Shown here in pieces: positions 49,778-58,825 of a DNA stretch of 64,000 nucleotides. A model generated the notes under the pieces. The model did no database searches. It had not been told where the DNA came from and was given only the letters and a program-made list of their open reading frames with translations. Position 1 is the first letter of the stretch. Each line of letters starts with the position of its first letter. The DNA is taken from NCBI GenBank assembly GCA_965660355.1, contig CBFHZN010000002.1, positions 55,858 through 119,857 of the forward strand, in the 5' to 3' direction. This DNA is from CAJXVY01 sp965660355 (GTDB taxonomy: Bacteria > Actinomycetota > Actinomycetes > Actinomycetales > Microbacteriaceae). A program made the position numbers and the translations under genes.

Positions 49778-50343
49778 AGCTGCAACTAGCCACTGGCAAT
49801 CAGCACAAAATTCACGAGGTCAAATCAATTCTGGGCTCTGAGGCAGGTGTTGAACTGATTGGTTTCCAGGGCAAGGAGCCCGTTGAGAACGGCCTAACTT
49901 TCTACCAAAACGCGCTAATCAAGGCTCGAAGCGGTTTCTCTGAAACTGGCATTGCAACCATTGCTGATGATTCAGGGTTGGCGGTTGAAGTTATGGGAGG
50001 CTCGCCTGGAATTTTGTCCGCACGATGGTCTGGAGAAAAAGACGACAAGAAAAACAGGGATTTATTACTTGCACAAATGATTGATATGGACCATCGCCTG
50101 GCAAGCTTTGTATGTTCGATTGCGTTGGTGAGTGAGGATGGAGAATTTGGCTTCACAGGGGTGTGGAGCGGTGAACTTGCCAGAGAGAGTAGGGGAGAGG
50201 GAGGTTTTGGATATGATCCAATCTTCATCCCAGAAGGTCTTAGCGTCACAGCCGCTGAGTTGGCCCCAGAGGTTAAGAACTCAATGAGTCATAGGTTTTT
50301 GGCCCTATCGCAACTCGCTGATTTTTTGCGGCGCCCCCAGTAG
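49774..50343 (+). CDS. rdgB: Non-canonical purine NTP pyrophosphatase
   Basis: Hydrolyses dITP, XTP and similar, keeping them out of nucleic acids. 189 residues: LATGNQHKIHEVKSIL, NALIKARSGFSETGIATIADDSGLAVEVMGG, RDLLLAQM, and GEGGFGYDPIFIPEG, which carry the substrate-binding residues. The last codons (RRPQ, stop at 50341-50343) lie inside the 3' acceptor arm of tRNA-Arg on the other strand, with a 12-base overlap. Coding sequence and tRNA ends have been constrained together. Confidence 0.93.
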   Translation: MKLQLATGNQHKIHEVKSILGSEAGVELIGFQGKEPVENGLTFYQNALIKARSGFSETGIATIADDSGLAVEVMGGSPGILSARWSGEKDDKKNRDLLLAQMIDMDHRLASFVCSIALVSEDGEFGFTGVWSGELARESRGEGGFGYDPIFIPEGLSVTAAELAPEVKNSMSHRFLALSQLADFLRRPQ

Positions 50344-50403
50344 GATTCGAACCTACGCACCCGCCTCCGGAGAGCGGTGCTCTATCCCCTGAGCTATGGG
50401 GGC
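50332..50403 (-). tRNA. tRNA-Arg (anticodon CCG)
   Basis: On the minus strand: acceptor GCCCCCA pairs with TGGGGGC, discriminator G, T-loop GGTTCGAATCC. Anticodon loop CTCCGGA with CCG, reading CGG. No encoded CCA. Its 3' end overlaps the last 12 bases of rdgB on the opposite strand. Confidence 0.95.
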
Positions 50404-50438
50404 CGACAGTAAAAACTCTAACATCGCGCCCTCTCCGT

Positions 50439-50444
50439 TAGACT
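50439..50444 (+). promoter_or_regulatory. Possible -10 box upstream of argS
   Basis: TAGACT in CGTTAGACTTAGAGG, 24 bases before the argS start, with a leader holding GAGGAT. The same TTAGACTT string precedes the atp genes (63031-63038). No good -35. Confidence 0.4.
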
Positions 50445-50468
50445 TAGAGGCTCGAGCTGAGGATTATT

Positions 50469-52301
50469 TTGACCCCCGAACAACTTTCAGAACTAATCGC
50501 AGGTGCGCTTAGTCGCCTTGCGAGTAAAAACGGCTACGCATTAGAGGTTCCAGCAAAGATTGTTGTGGAACGACCCAAGAATCGAGAGCACGGTGATTGG
50601 TCTTCAAACATTGCAATGCAACTTGCTAAGCAGGCGGGAATAAACCCAAGGGAATTCGCTCAAATGCTGATCTCTGAACTGGAAGATACCGAGGGTTTGA
50701 AAAGTCTGGAGATAGCAGGACCTGGATTTCTTAATATCTTTTTGGAGACAGCCAGTGCCGCCTCGATTCTTCCAGAGGTTACTAAGAATCCGACAAGTTT
50801 TGGCCAAGGGGATATTTATGCCGGTCAAAAATTAAATCTTGAGTTTGTTTCTGCAAATCCAACTGGCCCCATTCACTTGGGAGGTACCCGTTGGGCAGCA
50901 CTTGGTGATTCGCTGGCAAGAATCTTGGAATTTCAGGGAGCCACGGTTACACGCGAGTATTACTTCAATGACCACGGGGCACAAATTGACAGATTTGCGA
51001 ATTCACTATTTGCCTCAGCAAAACAACTACCAGCTCCTGAAGATGGTTATGGGGGTCAATACATAGCCGATATCTCCGATCGCGTTCTAGCTCAACAAGG
51101 TGAAGAAGTTCTAGACATGACCGAGGAGGATGCGATTGAGGTCTTTCGATCTGAAGGCGTGGAGTTAATGTTTTCAGATATCAAAGCCTCTTTGGCGGAT
51201 TTTGGAGTTGAATTTGATGTTTATTTTCACGAGAACTCTCTGCATGAATCAAACGCTGTTCAAAGGGCAATCACTCGGCTAAGGGAAAATGGCCATATTT
51301 TTGACAAAGAGGGTGCGGTTTGGCTTAGGTCAACTGATTTTGGGGACGATAACGATCGAGTGGTCATCAAAAGTGATGGTAATCCAGCGTATATAGCTGC
51401 TGATTTGGCCTACTATCTTGATAAGCGTGAGCGCGGTTTTGACAGAGCAATCATCATGCTGGGAGCAGACCATCATGGTTATGTGCAGAGAATGATGGCT
51501 ATGTGCGCAGCTTTCGGGGACACCCCTGGAGAGAACCTAGAAATCTTAATTGGCCAGATGGTAAATCTCGTGAAGGATGGAAAGCCAGTTCGCATGAGCA
51601 AGCGGGCTGGAACTGTTGTCACCCTTGAGGATCTGGTGGATGCTGTGGGTGTTGATGCGGCTCGCTATGCACTAACGCGGTCAAGTGCCAATTCAAATTT
51701 AGATGTGGATTTGGATCTGCTATCCAAAAAAACCAATGACAATCCGGTGTTTTATGTTCAGTACGCCCATGCAAGAACAANNNNNNNNNNNNNNNNNNNN
51801 NNNNNNNNNNNNNNNNNNNNNNNNNNNNNNNNNNNNNNNNNNNNNNNNNNNNNNNNNNNNNNNNNNNNNNNNNNNNNAGATGTGGATTTGGATCTGCTAT
51901 CCAAAAAAACCAATGACAATCCGGTGTTTTATGTTCAGTACGCCCATGCAAGAACCAGACAGGTTGCGAATAATGCCCAAAGCTTCGGCATCAGCACCGA
52001 GAGGTTTAACCCCAGTCTTTTAGACCACCCAAGCGAGAATGAATTAATTGCCAAAATTGCTGAATTCCCCGCGGTGGTTAAATTAGCTGCCGAGAATAGA
52101 GAGCCACACAGGGTGGCGAGATACCTTGAAGAATTAGCGGGAAACTATCACCGTTGGTATGACGCTTGCCGTGTGACCCCCTTGGCCGGCAAAAAAGTTG
52201 AGCCAATTCATGAATCAAGACTTTTGCTTAACCAAGCCACCACTGTTGTTTTGGCAAATGGTTTGAGATTATTGGGTGTCAGCGCCCCGGAACGGATGTG
52301 A
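50469..52301 (+). CDS. argS: Arginyl-tRNA synthetase (spurious gap inside)
   Basis: Charges tRNA-Arg. As scaffolded it is 610 residues including a run of unknowns, but the bases on each side of the gap (51701-51778 and 51878-51955) are identical, so the true gene is 551 residues. Motifs: ANPTGPIHLGGTRWAALGDS (HIGH as HLGG), GADHHGYV, MSKRAGT (KMSKS equivalent), and a C-terminal helical DALR-type anticodon-binding domain. TTG at 50469 with GAGGAT 7 bases upstream. It is followed by lysA after one base. Confidence 0.93.
   Translation: MTPEQLSELIAGALSRLASKNGYALEVPAKIVVERPKNREHGDWSSNIAMQLAKQAGINPREFAQMLISELEDTEGLKSLEIAGPGFLNIFLETASAASILPEVTKNPTSFGQGDIYAGQKLNLEFVSANPTGPIHLGGTRWAALGDSLARILEFQGATVTREYYFNDHGAQIDRFANSLFASAKQLPAPEDGYGGQYIADISDRVLAQQGEEVLDMTEEDAIEVFRSEGVELMFSDIKASLADFGVEFDVYFHENSLHESNAVQRAITRLRENGHIFDKEGAVWLRSTDFGDDNDRVVIKSDGNPAYIAADLAYYLDKRERGFDRAIIMLGADHHGYVQRMMAMCAAFGDTPGENLEILIGQMVNLVKDGKPVRMSKRAGTVVTLEDLVDAVGVDAARYALTRSSANSNLDVDLDLLSKKTNDNPVFYVQYAHARTXXXXXXXXXXXXXXXXXXXXXXXXXXXXXXXXXDVDLDLLSKKTNDNPVFYVQYAHARTRQVANNAQSFGISTERFNPSLLDHPSENELIAKIAEFPAVVKLAAENREPHRVARYLEELAGNYHRWYDACRVTPLAGKKVEPIHESRLLLNQATTVVLANGLRLLGVSAPERM
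51701..51955 (+). repeat. 78-bp direct repeat flanking 97 N (assembly artefact)
   Basis: Bases 51701-51778 and 51878-51955 are identical, 177 bases apart, with only N (51781-51877) and two odd bases between. Removing one copy and the N restores a normal-length argS. Overlapping contig ends not merged is the simplest reading. Confidence 0.92.
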
Positions 52302-52302
52302 A

Positions 52303-53715
52303 TTGAAAAACCCGCTAGCACCTGAATGGTTGCAAACGCCGCAGGATCTAAATCTCCTCAGCGAGAAGATTTGGCCTGCTTCGGCCAAGCGCGACGGTTC
52401 AGGAGAAATTCAGATTGGCGGTGTTGGAGTTGGCGAACTCGCAAGCAAATACGGAACACCCCTTTATGTAATAGACGAGGATGATTTCAGATCCAGGCTG
52501 AATTATCTGAGCAGGTCATTTAATCAGCCAGCAAGAGAGCATGGAATTAGTGTTCGCATGTACTACGCAGCTAAAGCACTTTTGACGACTGATATTGCAC
52601 GTTGGGTGAAACAAGAGGATTACTCCATTGATGTTGCCAGCGGGGGCGAATTGGCCGTTGCCCTGGCGGCCGGTTTTGAGGGGTCAAAAATTGGCCTTCA
52701 CGGCAATAACAAATCACTTAGTGAAATCAGCAGGGCTGTTTCCAACGGGGTGAACTCGATAGTGATTGATTCCGAGTTGGAGGTGGAAAGAATAGCCTCC
52801 ATAGCCGAGAGCAATTCGGTCGTGCAGGGCGTGAGACTCAGGGTTAACAGTGGTGTTCATGCATCAACTCATGAGTTTTTGGCCACGGCCAGAGAAGACC
52901 AAAAATTTGGTATTCCACTGGACCAGGTTGAGTCAGTGGTAGAAACGATACGCTCTCACTCCTCCTTGAAATTCTTAGGGCTTCACTCACACATCGGATC
53001 ACAAATATTTGTTGTGGATGGGTTCGTTGAAGCTGCTCGAAGGCTTCTGCAACTTCACGCGAAATTGTCTGAAACCAGCGAGGTTCCAGAGCTTAATCTG
53101 GGCGGAGGTTTCGGGATTGCATACGTTGAAAATGACAAGCCACTGAATATTAAGGAACTAGCCCAGCGAATAATTGCCAATGTGGCGGGATTATCCAAAG
53201 AGCTTGGAATCAACCCCCCTAATCTTTGCTTTGAGCCGGGTCGAGTCATCGCAGGTCCCAGCGGGATCACTTTATACAACGTAGGAACCATCAAAGATGT
53301 TGAGGTTGGTAGTGACGCCGGAAGTTCTGTAAGGAGATACGTTTCAGTCGATGGTGGCATGAGCGATAACCTGCGAAGCTCGCTCTACGGTGCTGAGTAT
53401 TCAGCATCACTCGCAAGCCGAGCAACTGCAGCGGAGCCAGTTTTATCTCGCGTTGTTGGAAAGCACTGCGAGAGTGGTGACATTGTTGTCAACCACACCT
53501 ACCTCCCATCAGATTTAGCAATCAATGAATTGATTGCTGTTCCAGCCACGGGCGCCTACTGCTTTTCGCTAGCATCTAACTACAACTATTTGGGCAGGCC
53601 TCCGGTGGCAAGTGTAAAAGCTGGGGAATCAAGGCTTCTAGTAAGAGGAGAAACCGAACAAGACATGCTTGCTCGAGATGAGGGTTACAGAACGGGATTG
53701 ATAGATGAGAGCTGA
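52303..53715 (+). CDS. lysA: Diaminopimelate decarboxylase
   Basis: Last step of lysine synthesis, PLP-dependent. 470 residues: GTPLYVIDEDDFRSRL, YYAAKALLTTDIARW with the PLP lysine, SGGELAVALAAGF, LGLHSHIGSQIF, LNLGGGFGIAY, ELCFEPGRVIAG-type segment (CFEPGRVIAGPSG), HCESGDIV with the catalytic Cys, and GAYCFSLASNYNYLGRPP. TTG at 52303 lies one base after argS and gives the usual short N-terminus. It overlaps hom by 11 bp. Confidence 0.95.
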   Translation: MKNPLAPEWLQTPQDLNLLSEKIWPASAKRDGSGEIQIGGVGVGELASKYGTPLYVIDEDDFRSRLNYLSRSFNQPAREHGISVRMYYAAKALLTTDIARWVKQEDYSIDVASGGELAVALAAGFEGSKIGLHGNNKSLSEISRAVSNGVNSIVIDSELEVERIASIAESNSVVQGVRLRVNSGVHASTHEFLATAREDQKFGIPLDQVESVVETIRSHSSLKFLGLHSHIGSQIFVVDGFVEAARRLLQLHAKLSETSEVPELNLGGGFGIAYVENDKPLNIKELAQRIIANVAGLSKELGINPPNLCFEPGRVIAGPSGITLYNVGTIKDVEVGSDAGSSVRRYVSVDGGMSDNLRSSLYGAEYSASLASRATAAEPVLSRVVGKHCESGDIVVNHTYLPSDLAINELIAVPATGAYCFSLASNYNYLGRPPVASVKAGESRLLVRGETEQDMLARDEGYRTGLIDES

Positions 53716-55003
53716 TTACAGACCAATAAGGATTGGTCTGCTTGGGGCGGGTTCCGTGGGTTCACAAGTTTTCAAGCTGATCCAAGAGGATTCTCTCGAG
53801 TTGGCGAACAGAGTAGGCGCATCGCTAGAGATATCCGGGGTGCTGGTTCGTTCATTGGATGCATCGAGAGATTATTCAATCCCTGGAGAGTTTCTAACAA
53901 CCGATGCGGAATCGGTGATTTTAGGTTCAGACATTGTGGTAGAGCTAATTGGTGGCATCCAGCCGGCTCTGGACCATATTCGCATGGCCTTGGAATCAGG
54001 AAGTGATGTTGTCACCGCCAATAAGGCACTGTTGGCAAATCACGGTCCAGAGATTTATGAGCTCGCAGAAAGAGTTGGAGCACAGGTTTACTACGAGGCG
54101 AGTGTTGCTGGAGCAATTCCGATTATCCGACCTTTGAGGGAATCACTCGCGGGAGATACTGTCACTCGCATTATGGGAATCGTAAACGGAACAACTAATT
54201 TCATTTTGGATCAAATGGAATCCACCGGAGCTAGTTTTGATGCCGCTTTAGAGCAAGCTCAACAACTTGGTTACGCCGAGGCTGATCCAACAGCGGATGT
54301 TGGCGGTTTTGATGCTGCTGCGAAGGCTGCGATTCTTTCCTCTTTGGCTTTTCACACCGAGGTGCATATCGATGATGTTTACACTGAGGGAATTGAAAAG
54401 ATCACCCAGCTGGATATCGAATCAGCCAAGGATGCTGGCTACACCATCAAGTTGCTAGCTGTTTGTGAGCGGGTTGGAGATGATTCCATTGCCGCCAGAG
54501 TGCACCCCACTTTGATTCCACAAACCCACCCGCTGGCAAGCGTCAGAGGAGCATTCAATGCAGTTTTTGTTGAAAGCGAAGCAAGTGGCGAGCTGATGTT
54601 TTATGGAGCTGGTGCCGGAGGGCTGGAAACTGCCAGTGCGGTTTTAGGAGATGTAGTGATGGCAGCCAAGCGTCACCTGGGTGGCGGTTCAACAATGAGC
54701 GAATCATCTCACGCCAAGCTATTAAATTTGCCAATTGATGACATCATCACTCGCTATCAAATTTCCATGGAGGTTAGAGATCAACCCGGTGTGCTGGCCG
54801 TTATCGCATCTATGTTCGCTGATTTGGAAATCAGCGTGGAAACCTTGGAGCAATCCACAATCGAGGCTGACGGAGACACGGTTTTGTTGACAATAATCAC
54901 TCATGAAACCAGTGAACGAAGTTTGAGAAATCTCATCTTGAAACTGAATGAAAGTGACGTGGTGGCTGAATTCAAAGGCCAAGTGAGAGTGGAGGGTGTC
55001 TAA
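53705..55003 (+). CDS. hom: Homoserine dehydrogenase
   Basis: Reduces aspartate semialdehyde to homoserine, the branch point to threonine and methionine. 432 residues: Rossmann GLLGAGSVGSQVF, VVTANKALLANHG, YEASVAGAIPIIRPLRESLAGD, GIVNGTTNFIL, YAEADPTADVGGFDAAAKAAIL, and a C-terminal ACT domain (RYQISMEVRDQPGVLAVIASMFADLEIS) that fits feedback control by threonine. ATG 11 bp inside lysA. thrC starts immediately after the stop. Confidence 0.96.
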   Translation: MRADYRPIRIGLLGAGSVGSQVFKLIQEDSLELANRVGASLEISGVLVRSLDASRDYSIPGEFLTTDAESVILGSDIVVELIGGIQPALDHIRMALESGSDVVTANKALLANHGPEIYELAERVGAQVYYEASVAGAIPIIRPLRESLAGDTVTRIMGIVNGTTNFILDQMESTGASFDAALEQAQQLGYAEADPTADVGGFDAAAKAAILSSLAFHTEVHIDDVYTEGIEKITQLDIESAKDAGYTIKLLAVCERVGDDSIAARVHPTLIPQTHPLASVRGAFNAVFVESEASGELMFYGAGAGGLETASAVLGDVVMAAKRHLGGGSTMSESSHAKLLNLPIDDIITRYQISMEVRDQPGVLAVIASMFADLEISVETLEQSTIEADGDTVLLTIITHETSERSLRNLILKLNESDVVAEFKGQVRVEGV

Positions 55004-56083
55004 ATGGCTCACCAGTGGCGCGGAGTTATCCGCGAGTACGCAGACAGATTGAATTGGACCGAGCGTGACCCGGTTGTCACCCTGGGAGAGGGTGGAACTC
55101 CACTTATAAATTCACCAGAGCTTGCGAAGCTATTGGATGTTGGAGAGGTGTATCTGAAGTTTGAGGGCATGAACCCCACCGGTTCGTTCAAAGACCGAGG
55201 AATGACAACCGCCGTCAGCAAAGCTTTGGGACGAGGTGCCAAAGCAGTTGTTGCAGCCAGCACCGGAAACACCTCTGCAGCCGCGGCGGCTTATGCGACT
55301 AAGGCCGGTATGCAGAGCGTTGTGTTGGTTCCAAGTGGGAAAATTGCTTATGGAAAGCTAAGTCAGGCAATTGCCCATAAGGCTCAAATTTTGCAAGTAA
55401 AAGGAAATTTTGACGACTGCCTAAGAATTGCTCGTGAACTGGATGAGAAATATCCAGTGTTTTTGGTCAATTCGGTAAATCCAGATCGTTTACTTGGTCA
55501 AAAAACAGCAAGTTTCGAGGTGGTAGATGCATTGGGGAAACAACCGGACTTGCACGCAATGCCACTTGGAAATGCTGGAAACATCTCCGCCTATCACCTT
55601 GGCTACACCGAAGAAATTAGAGATGGTCGAATCAACAACTTCCCCAGGCTCTGGGGCGTTCAGGCCGAGGGGGCGGCACCATTTATCAAGGGTGCGCCGG
55701 TTCAAAAACCAGAAACAATTGCAACTGCAATCCGCATCGGTAATCCAGCAAGCTGGGATTTGGCGCAGCAAGCCAAGAAAGAAACCGATGGCAATTTTGC
55801 ATTTGCCTCAGATAAAGAACTTTTGTGGATGCACAGATTTTTATCTCAAGAGTGCGGGGTTTTTGTCGAGCCAAGCAGTGCCGCTGGTGCCGCAGGTCTT
55901 TTCAAACACAAAAAATTGGGTGATCTTCCAAAGGCGGACACAGTTGTGATCACGGTTACTGGCCACGGCCTAAAGGACCCAAATTGGGCCTTGAAGGACG
56001 AACGTGGAAAAAAGATCAGACCGAAACGGGTAAGCGCCAGCGCGGATAGCGTTGCAAGTAGTTTGGGGCTTGAGAAATCATGA
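55004..56083 (+). CDS. thrC: Threonine synthase
   Basis: Converts O-phosphohomoserine to threonine, PLP-dependent. 359 residues: GEGGTPLINSPELAKLL, KFEGMNPTGSFKDRGM with the PLP lysine, AASTGNTSAAAAAYATKAG, GNAGNISAYHLGYTE, SAAGAAGLFKHKKLG. ATG directly after the hom stop. Its stop overlaps the thrB start by 4 bp. Confidence 0.96.
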   Translation: MAHQWRGVIREYADRLNWTERDPVVTLGEGGTPLINSPELAKLLDVGEVYLKFEGMNPTGSFKDRGMTTAVSKALGRGAKAVVAASTGNTSAAAAAYATKAGMQSVVLVPSGKIAYGKLSQAIAHKAQILQVKGNFDDCLRIARELDEKYPVFLVNSVNPDRLLGQKTASFEVVDALGKQPDLHAMPLGNAGNISAYHLGYTEEIRDGRINNFPRLWGVQAEGAAPFIKGAPVQKPETIATAIRIGNPASWDLAQQAKKETDGNFAFASDKELLWMHRFLSQECGVFVEPSSAAGAAGLFKHKKLGDLPKADTVVITVTGHGLKDPNWALKDERGKKIRPKRVSASADSVASSLGLEKS

Positions 56084-57159
56084 AGGTAAACGTTCGCATT
56101 CCTGCCACCAGCGCCAATCTCGGTCCTGGTTTTGACACCCTCGGAATCGCCTTAAATTACTACGACGAGTACGAGGCTGAAACCACCCAGAGTGGTCTGA
56201 ACATTGTGATTGAGGGTGAAGGGAAGGGTGAAATCCCAACCGATGAATCCAACTTAGTTTTCAAAGCTTTGAGCTTGGTCTTTGAACGCATGGGAGAAAA
56301 ACTCCCGGGTCTAAAAATCACCACCAAAAACCACATACCGCACGGCAGAGGAATGGGGTCCTCAGGAGCTGCTGTAGCGGGTGGCATCATGCTGGCCGCT
56401 GGCTTATTGGGAAAACAGCATGTTCTAACAGAGCAGCAGCTTCTTGATTTCGCAACGGTTTTAGAGGGTCACCCAGACAATGTCGCACCCGCATTATTTG
56501 GTGGGATGACGATTGCCTGGACTGACACAGAGGGACCTCATCACAAACAGCTCAGTGTTCACAGAGGCGTATCTCCGATTGTGATGGTGCCACCAAATCA
56601 AATGTCAACCAAGCTTGCCAGATCCCTGCAGCCAGACTCAGTTCCGCACGAAGATGCTGTTTTCAACCTCTCCAGGTCAGCCTTATTGGTGGCAGCACTN
56701 NNNNNNNNNNNNNNNNNNNNNNNNNNNNNNNNNNNNNNNNNNNNNNNNNNNNNNNNNNNNNNNNNNNNNNNNNNNNNNNNNNNNNNNNNNNNNNNNNNAT
56801 CCCTGCAGCCAGACTCAGTTCCGCACGAAGATGCTGTTTTCAACCTCTCCAGGTCAGCCTTATTGGTGGCAGCACTAATTTCCTCGCCGGAACTGATGTT
56901 GCCTGCAACAGAGGATAGGTTGCACCAGGACTACAGAGCGAGTGCTATGCCCGAGACCCAAGAGTTGATAGTGAAGCTTCGTGAGCTTGGTCACCCTGCG
57001 GTTGTGAGTGGAGCTGGTCCATCTGTGCTGATCTTGGAGGCAAATCCGCAGAAGCGTTTAGAAGTGCAGGCATTTGCGGAAAAAAATTATCCACATTGGC
57101 AGGTATTAATGTTGGCGGTTGACTCAAAAGGTGCTAGCGTAGAGGTGCACGAGGAATAG
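56080..57159 (+). CDS. thrB: Homoserine kinase (spurious gap inside)
   Basis: Phosphorylates homoserine. As scaffolded 359 residues, but 56622-56699 and 56799-56876 are identical 78-bp copies around 99 N, so the real length is 300 residues, normal for the family. GHMP-kinase fold: VRIPATSANLGPGFDTLGIAL, HIPHGRGMGSSGAAVAGGIMLA (phosphate loop), EGHPDNVAPALFGG and GAGPSVLIL. Completes the hom-thrC-thrB pathway set. Confidence 0.93.
   Translation: MKVNVRIPATSANLGPGFDTLGIALNYYDEYEAETTQSGLNIVIEGEGKGEIPTDESNLVFKALSLVFERMGEKLPGLKITTKNHIPHGRGMGSSGAAVAGGIMLAAGLLGKQHVLTEQQLLDFATVLEGHPDNVAPALFGGMTIAWTDTEGPHHKQLSVHRGVSPIVMVPPNQMSTKLARSLQPDSVPHEDAVFNLSRSALLVAAXXXXXXXXXXXXXXXXXXXXXXXXXXXXXXXXXXSLQPDSVPHEDAVFNLSRSALLVAALISSPELMLPATEDRLHQDYRASAMPETQELIVKLRELGHPAVVSGAGPSVLILEANPQKRLEVQAFAEKNYPHWQVLMLAVDSKGASVEVHEE
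56622..56876 (+). repeat. 78-bp direct repeat flanking 99 N (assembly artefact)
   Basis: 56622-56699 and 56799-56876 are identical, again exactly 177 bases apart as in argS. The run 56700-56798 is N only. Best explained as contig ends that overlap by 78 bases but were scaffolded with a fixed-size gap. Confidence 0.93.
57087..57095 (+). promoter_or_regulatory. DnaA-box match inside thrB
   Basis: TTATCCACA within the thrB coding region. One of three perfect matches in the window; coding context makes function doubtful. Confidence 0.25.
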
Positions 57160-57236
57160 AGCGTTCGCTCACAGTGCATTTCAACTAAACCCCCTTTATG
57201 GCGTTCTGCCGGGGAAAAGAAAGAGTTATTTAGTTC

Positions 57237-58823
57237 ATGGAAGAAACCGAACAGAAACAACCTGCGAGAAAAAGAACCAGTTCCGCTAAAGCAACAACAA
57301 AGCCAAAAGCTGGCTCCGCAGAGGAAACACCAAAAACCGATTCCAAGCCAGAGGCAAAATCAGACGCAAAACCTGAAGACAAACCTGCCGCAGAGACAGC
57401 AGCTGCAGAAAAGCCAGCCGCTAAGAAACCAGCGAATCGTCGCAACTCAACCAAGCCAAAGGCCAGCGAAGGAAGCGACAGCGAGAAGCCAGCTGAAGGA
57501 AAATCAGAGGAATCAAAAACTCAGGAGCGCGGAAATCAAAATGAGGAACGCGACTCAGACAGGGACGATAACGGAGACAACCGTCGAGGCGGTAACCGAA
57601 ATCGAAGGAACCGCTATCGCGATCGCCGTCGCGGAGGCGAGGATGCAGAGCCAGAAATTAGTGAGGATGATGAGCTAATTCAGGTTGCTGGGATATTGGA
57701 TGTTTTAGATAACTATGCATTTTTGAGAACCAGTGGCTACCTTCCCGGACAGAATGATGTTTATGTTTCACTCGGCCAGGTCAAGAAAAATGCCCTCAGA
57801 AAAGGTGACGCCGTTGTTGGTGTCATTAAGGCTCCCAAGGAGGGCGAGCCTCAGAATTCAAGGCAGAAGTTCAATGCTTTGGCCAGAGTCGACTCGGTCA
57901 ATGGAATCGCTGTTGCGGAACTAACGGAGCGAGTTGACTTTTCAAAGCTGACTCCTCTCTATCCTGATTCTCGATTGCGCCTAGAAACAGAGCCAAAAAA
58001 GATTCCTACCCGAATCATTGATTTGGTAAGCCCAATCGGTAAAGGCCAGCGTGGACTAATCGTTTCGCCTCCCAAGGCCGGAAAGACATTGATCCTGCAG
58101 GCGATTGCGAATTCAATCAGCGTAAACAACCCTGAAGTTCATCTCATGGTGGTTTTGGTTGATGAGCGTCCTGAGGAAGTGACCGATATGCAAAGGACAG
58201 TGAATGGTGAAGTCATAGCTTCCACCTTCGACCGTCCAGCAGATGACCACACTACAGTCGCCGAGCTTGCCATTGAAAGAGCGAAAAGACTGGTTGAAAT
58301 GGGGCACGACGTTGTGGTGCTTTTAGATTCAATCACCAGGTTGGGTAGGGCTTATAACCTGAGCGCTCCAGCCAGCGGACGAATCCTTTCCGGAGGTGTT
58401 GATTCATCAGCTTTGTACCCACCCAAAAAATTCTTCGGTGCTGCCAGAAACATTGAAAATGGTGGATCGTTGACCATTTTGGCGACCGCATTGGTGGAGA
58501 CCGGTTCAAAAATGGACGAGGTCATCTTTGAGGAATTCAAGGGAACCGGAAACATGGAGCTCAGGCTTTCAAGAAGCTTGGCCGATAAGAGAATCTTCCC
58601 AGCTGTGGACATCAACGCCAGCGGAACAAGGCGCGAGGAAATGCTTATGAGTCCGCAGGAGACAAAGATTATTTGGAAGCTTCGCCGGGCTTTGGCTGGG
58701 CTTGAGACCCAGCAGGCGTTGGAGCTAGTTATGACCAGGCTAAAAGACACCCAGTCAAACGTGGAGTTCCTGTTGCAACTCGAGAAATCCATGCCTGTTC
58801 CCTCCGAGGGTGAATCGGAGTAG
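57237..58823 (+). CDS. rho: Transcription termination factor Rho
   Basis: Hexameric RNA helicase that ends transcription. 528 residues. The first ~140 are a low-complexity, charged extension (Lys/Ala/Glu/Pro then an Arg/Asn/Gly-rich RRGGNRNRRNRYRDRRRGG), typical of actinobacterial Rho and thought to bind RNA. Then the cold-shock-like RNA-binding domain (GYLPGQNDVYVSLGQVKKN), and the ATPase domain with Walker A SPPKAGKTLILQAI, DERPEEVTDM and LLDSITRLGRAYN. ATG at 57237; no clear ribosome site. It starts a dense run with prfA-prmC-tsaC-wecA. Confidence 0.96.
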   Translation: MEETEQKQPARKRTSSAKATTKPKAGSAEETPKTDSKPEAKSDAKPEDKPAAETAAAEKPAAKKPANRRNSTKPKASEGSDSEKPAEGKSEESKTQERGNQNEERDSDRDDNGDNRRGGNRNRRNRYRDRRRGGEDAEPEISEDDELIQVAGILDVLDNYAFLRTSGYLPGQNDVYVSLGQVKKNALRKGDAVVGVIKAPKEGEPQNSRQKFNALARVDSVNGIAVAELTERVDFSKLTPLYPDSRLRLETEPKKIPTRIIDLVSPIGKGQRGLIVSPPKAGKTLILQAIANSISVNNPEVHLMVVLVDERPEEVTDMQRTVNGEVIASTFDRPADDHTTVAELAIERAKRLVEMGHDVVVLLDSITRLGRAYNLSAPASGRILSGGVDSSALYPPKKFFGAARNIENGGSLTILATALVETGSKMDEVIFEEFKGTGNMELRLSRSLADKRIFPAVDINASGTRREEMLMSPQETKIIWKLRRALAGLETQQALELVMTRLKDTQSNVEFLLQLEKSMPVPSEGESE

Positions 58824-58825
58824 AC

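Noticed and set aside
51701..51955. A tandem duplication or insertion in argS
   Set aside because: The copies are base-perfect, flank only N, share their 177-base offset with thrB, and removing one restores normal protein length; an assembly artefact explains it better.
57160..57236. A terminator or riboswitch between thrB and rho
   Set aside because: No stable stem followed by T run, and no recognisable riboswitch core, was seen in these 77 bases.
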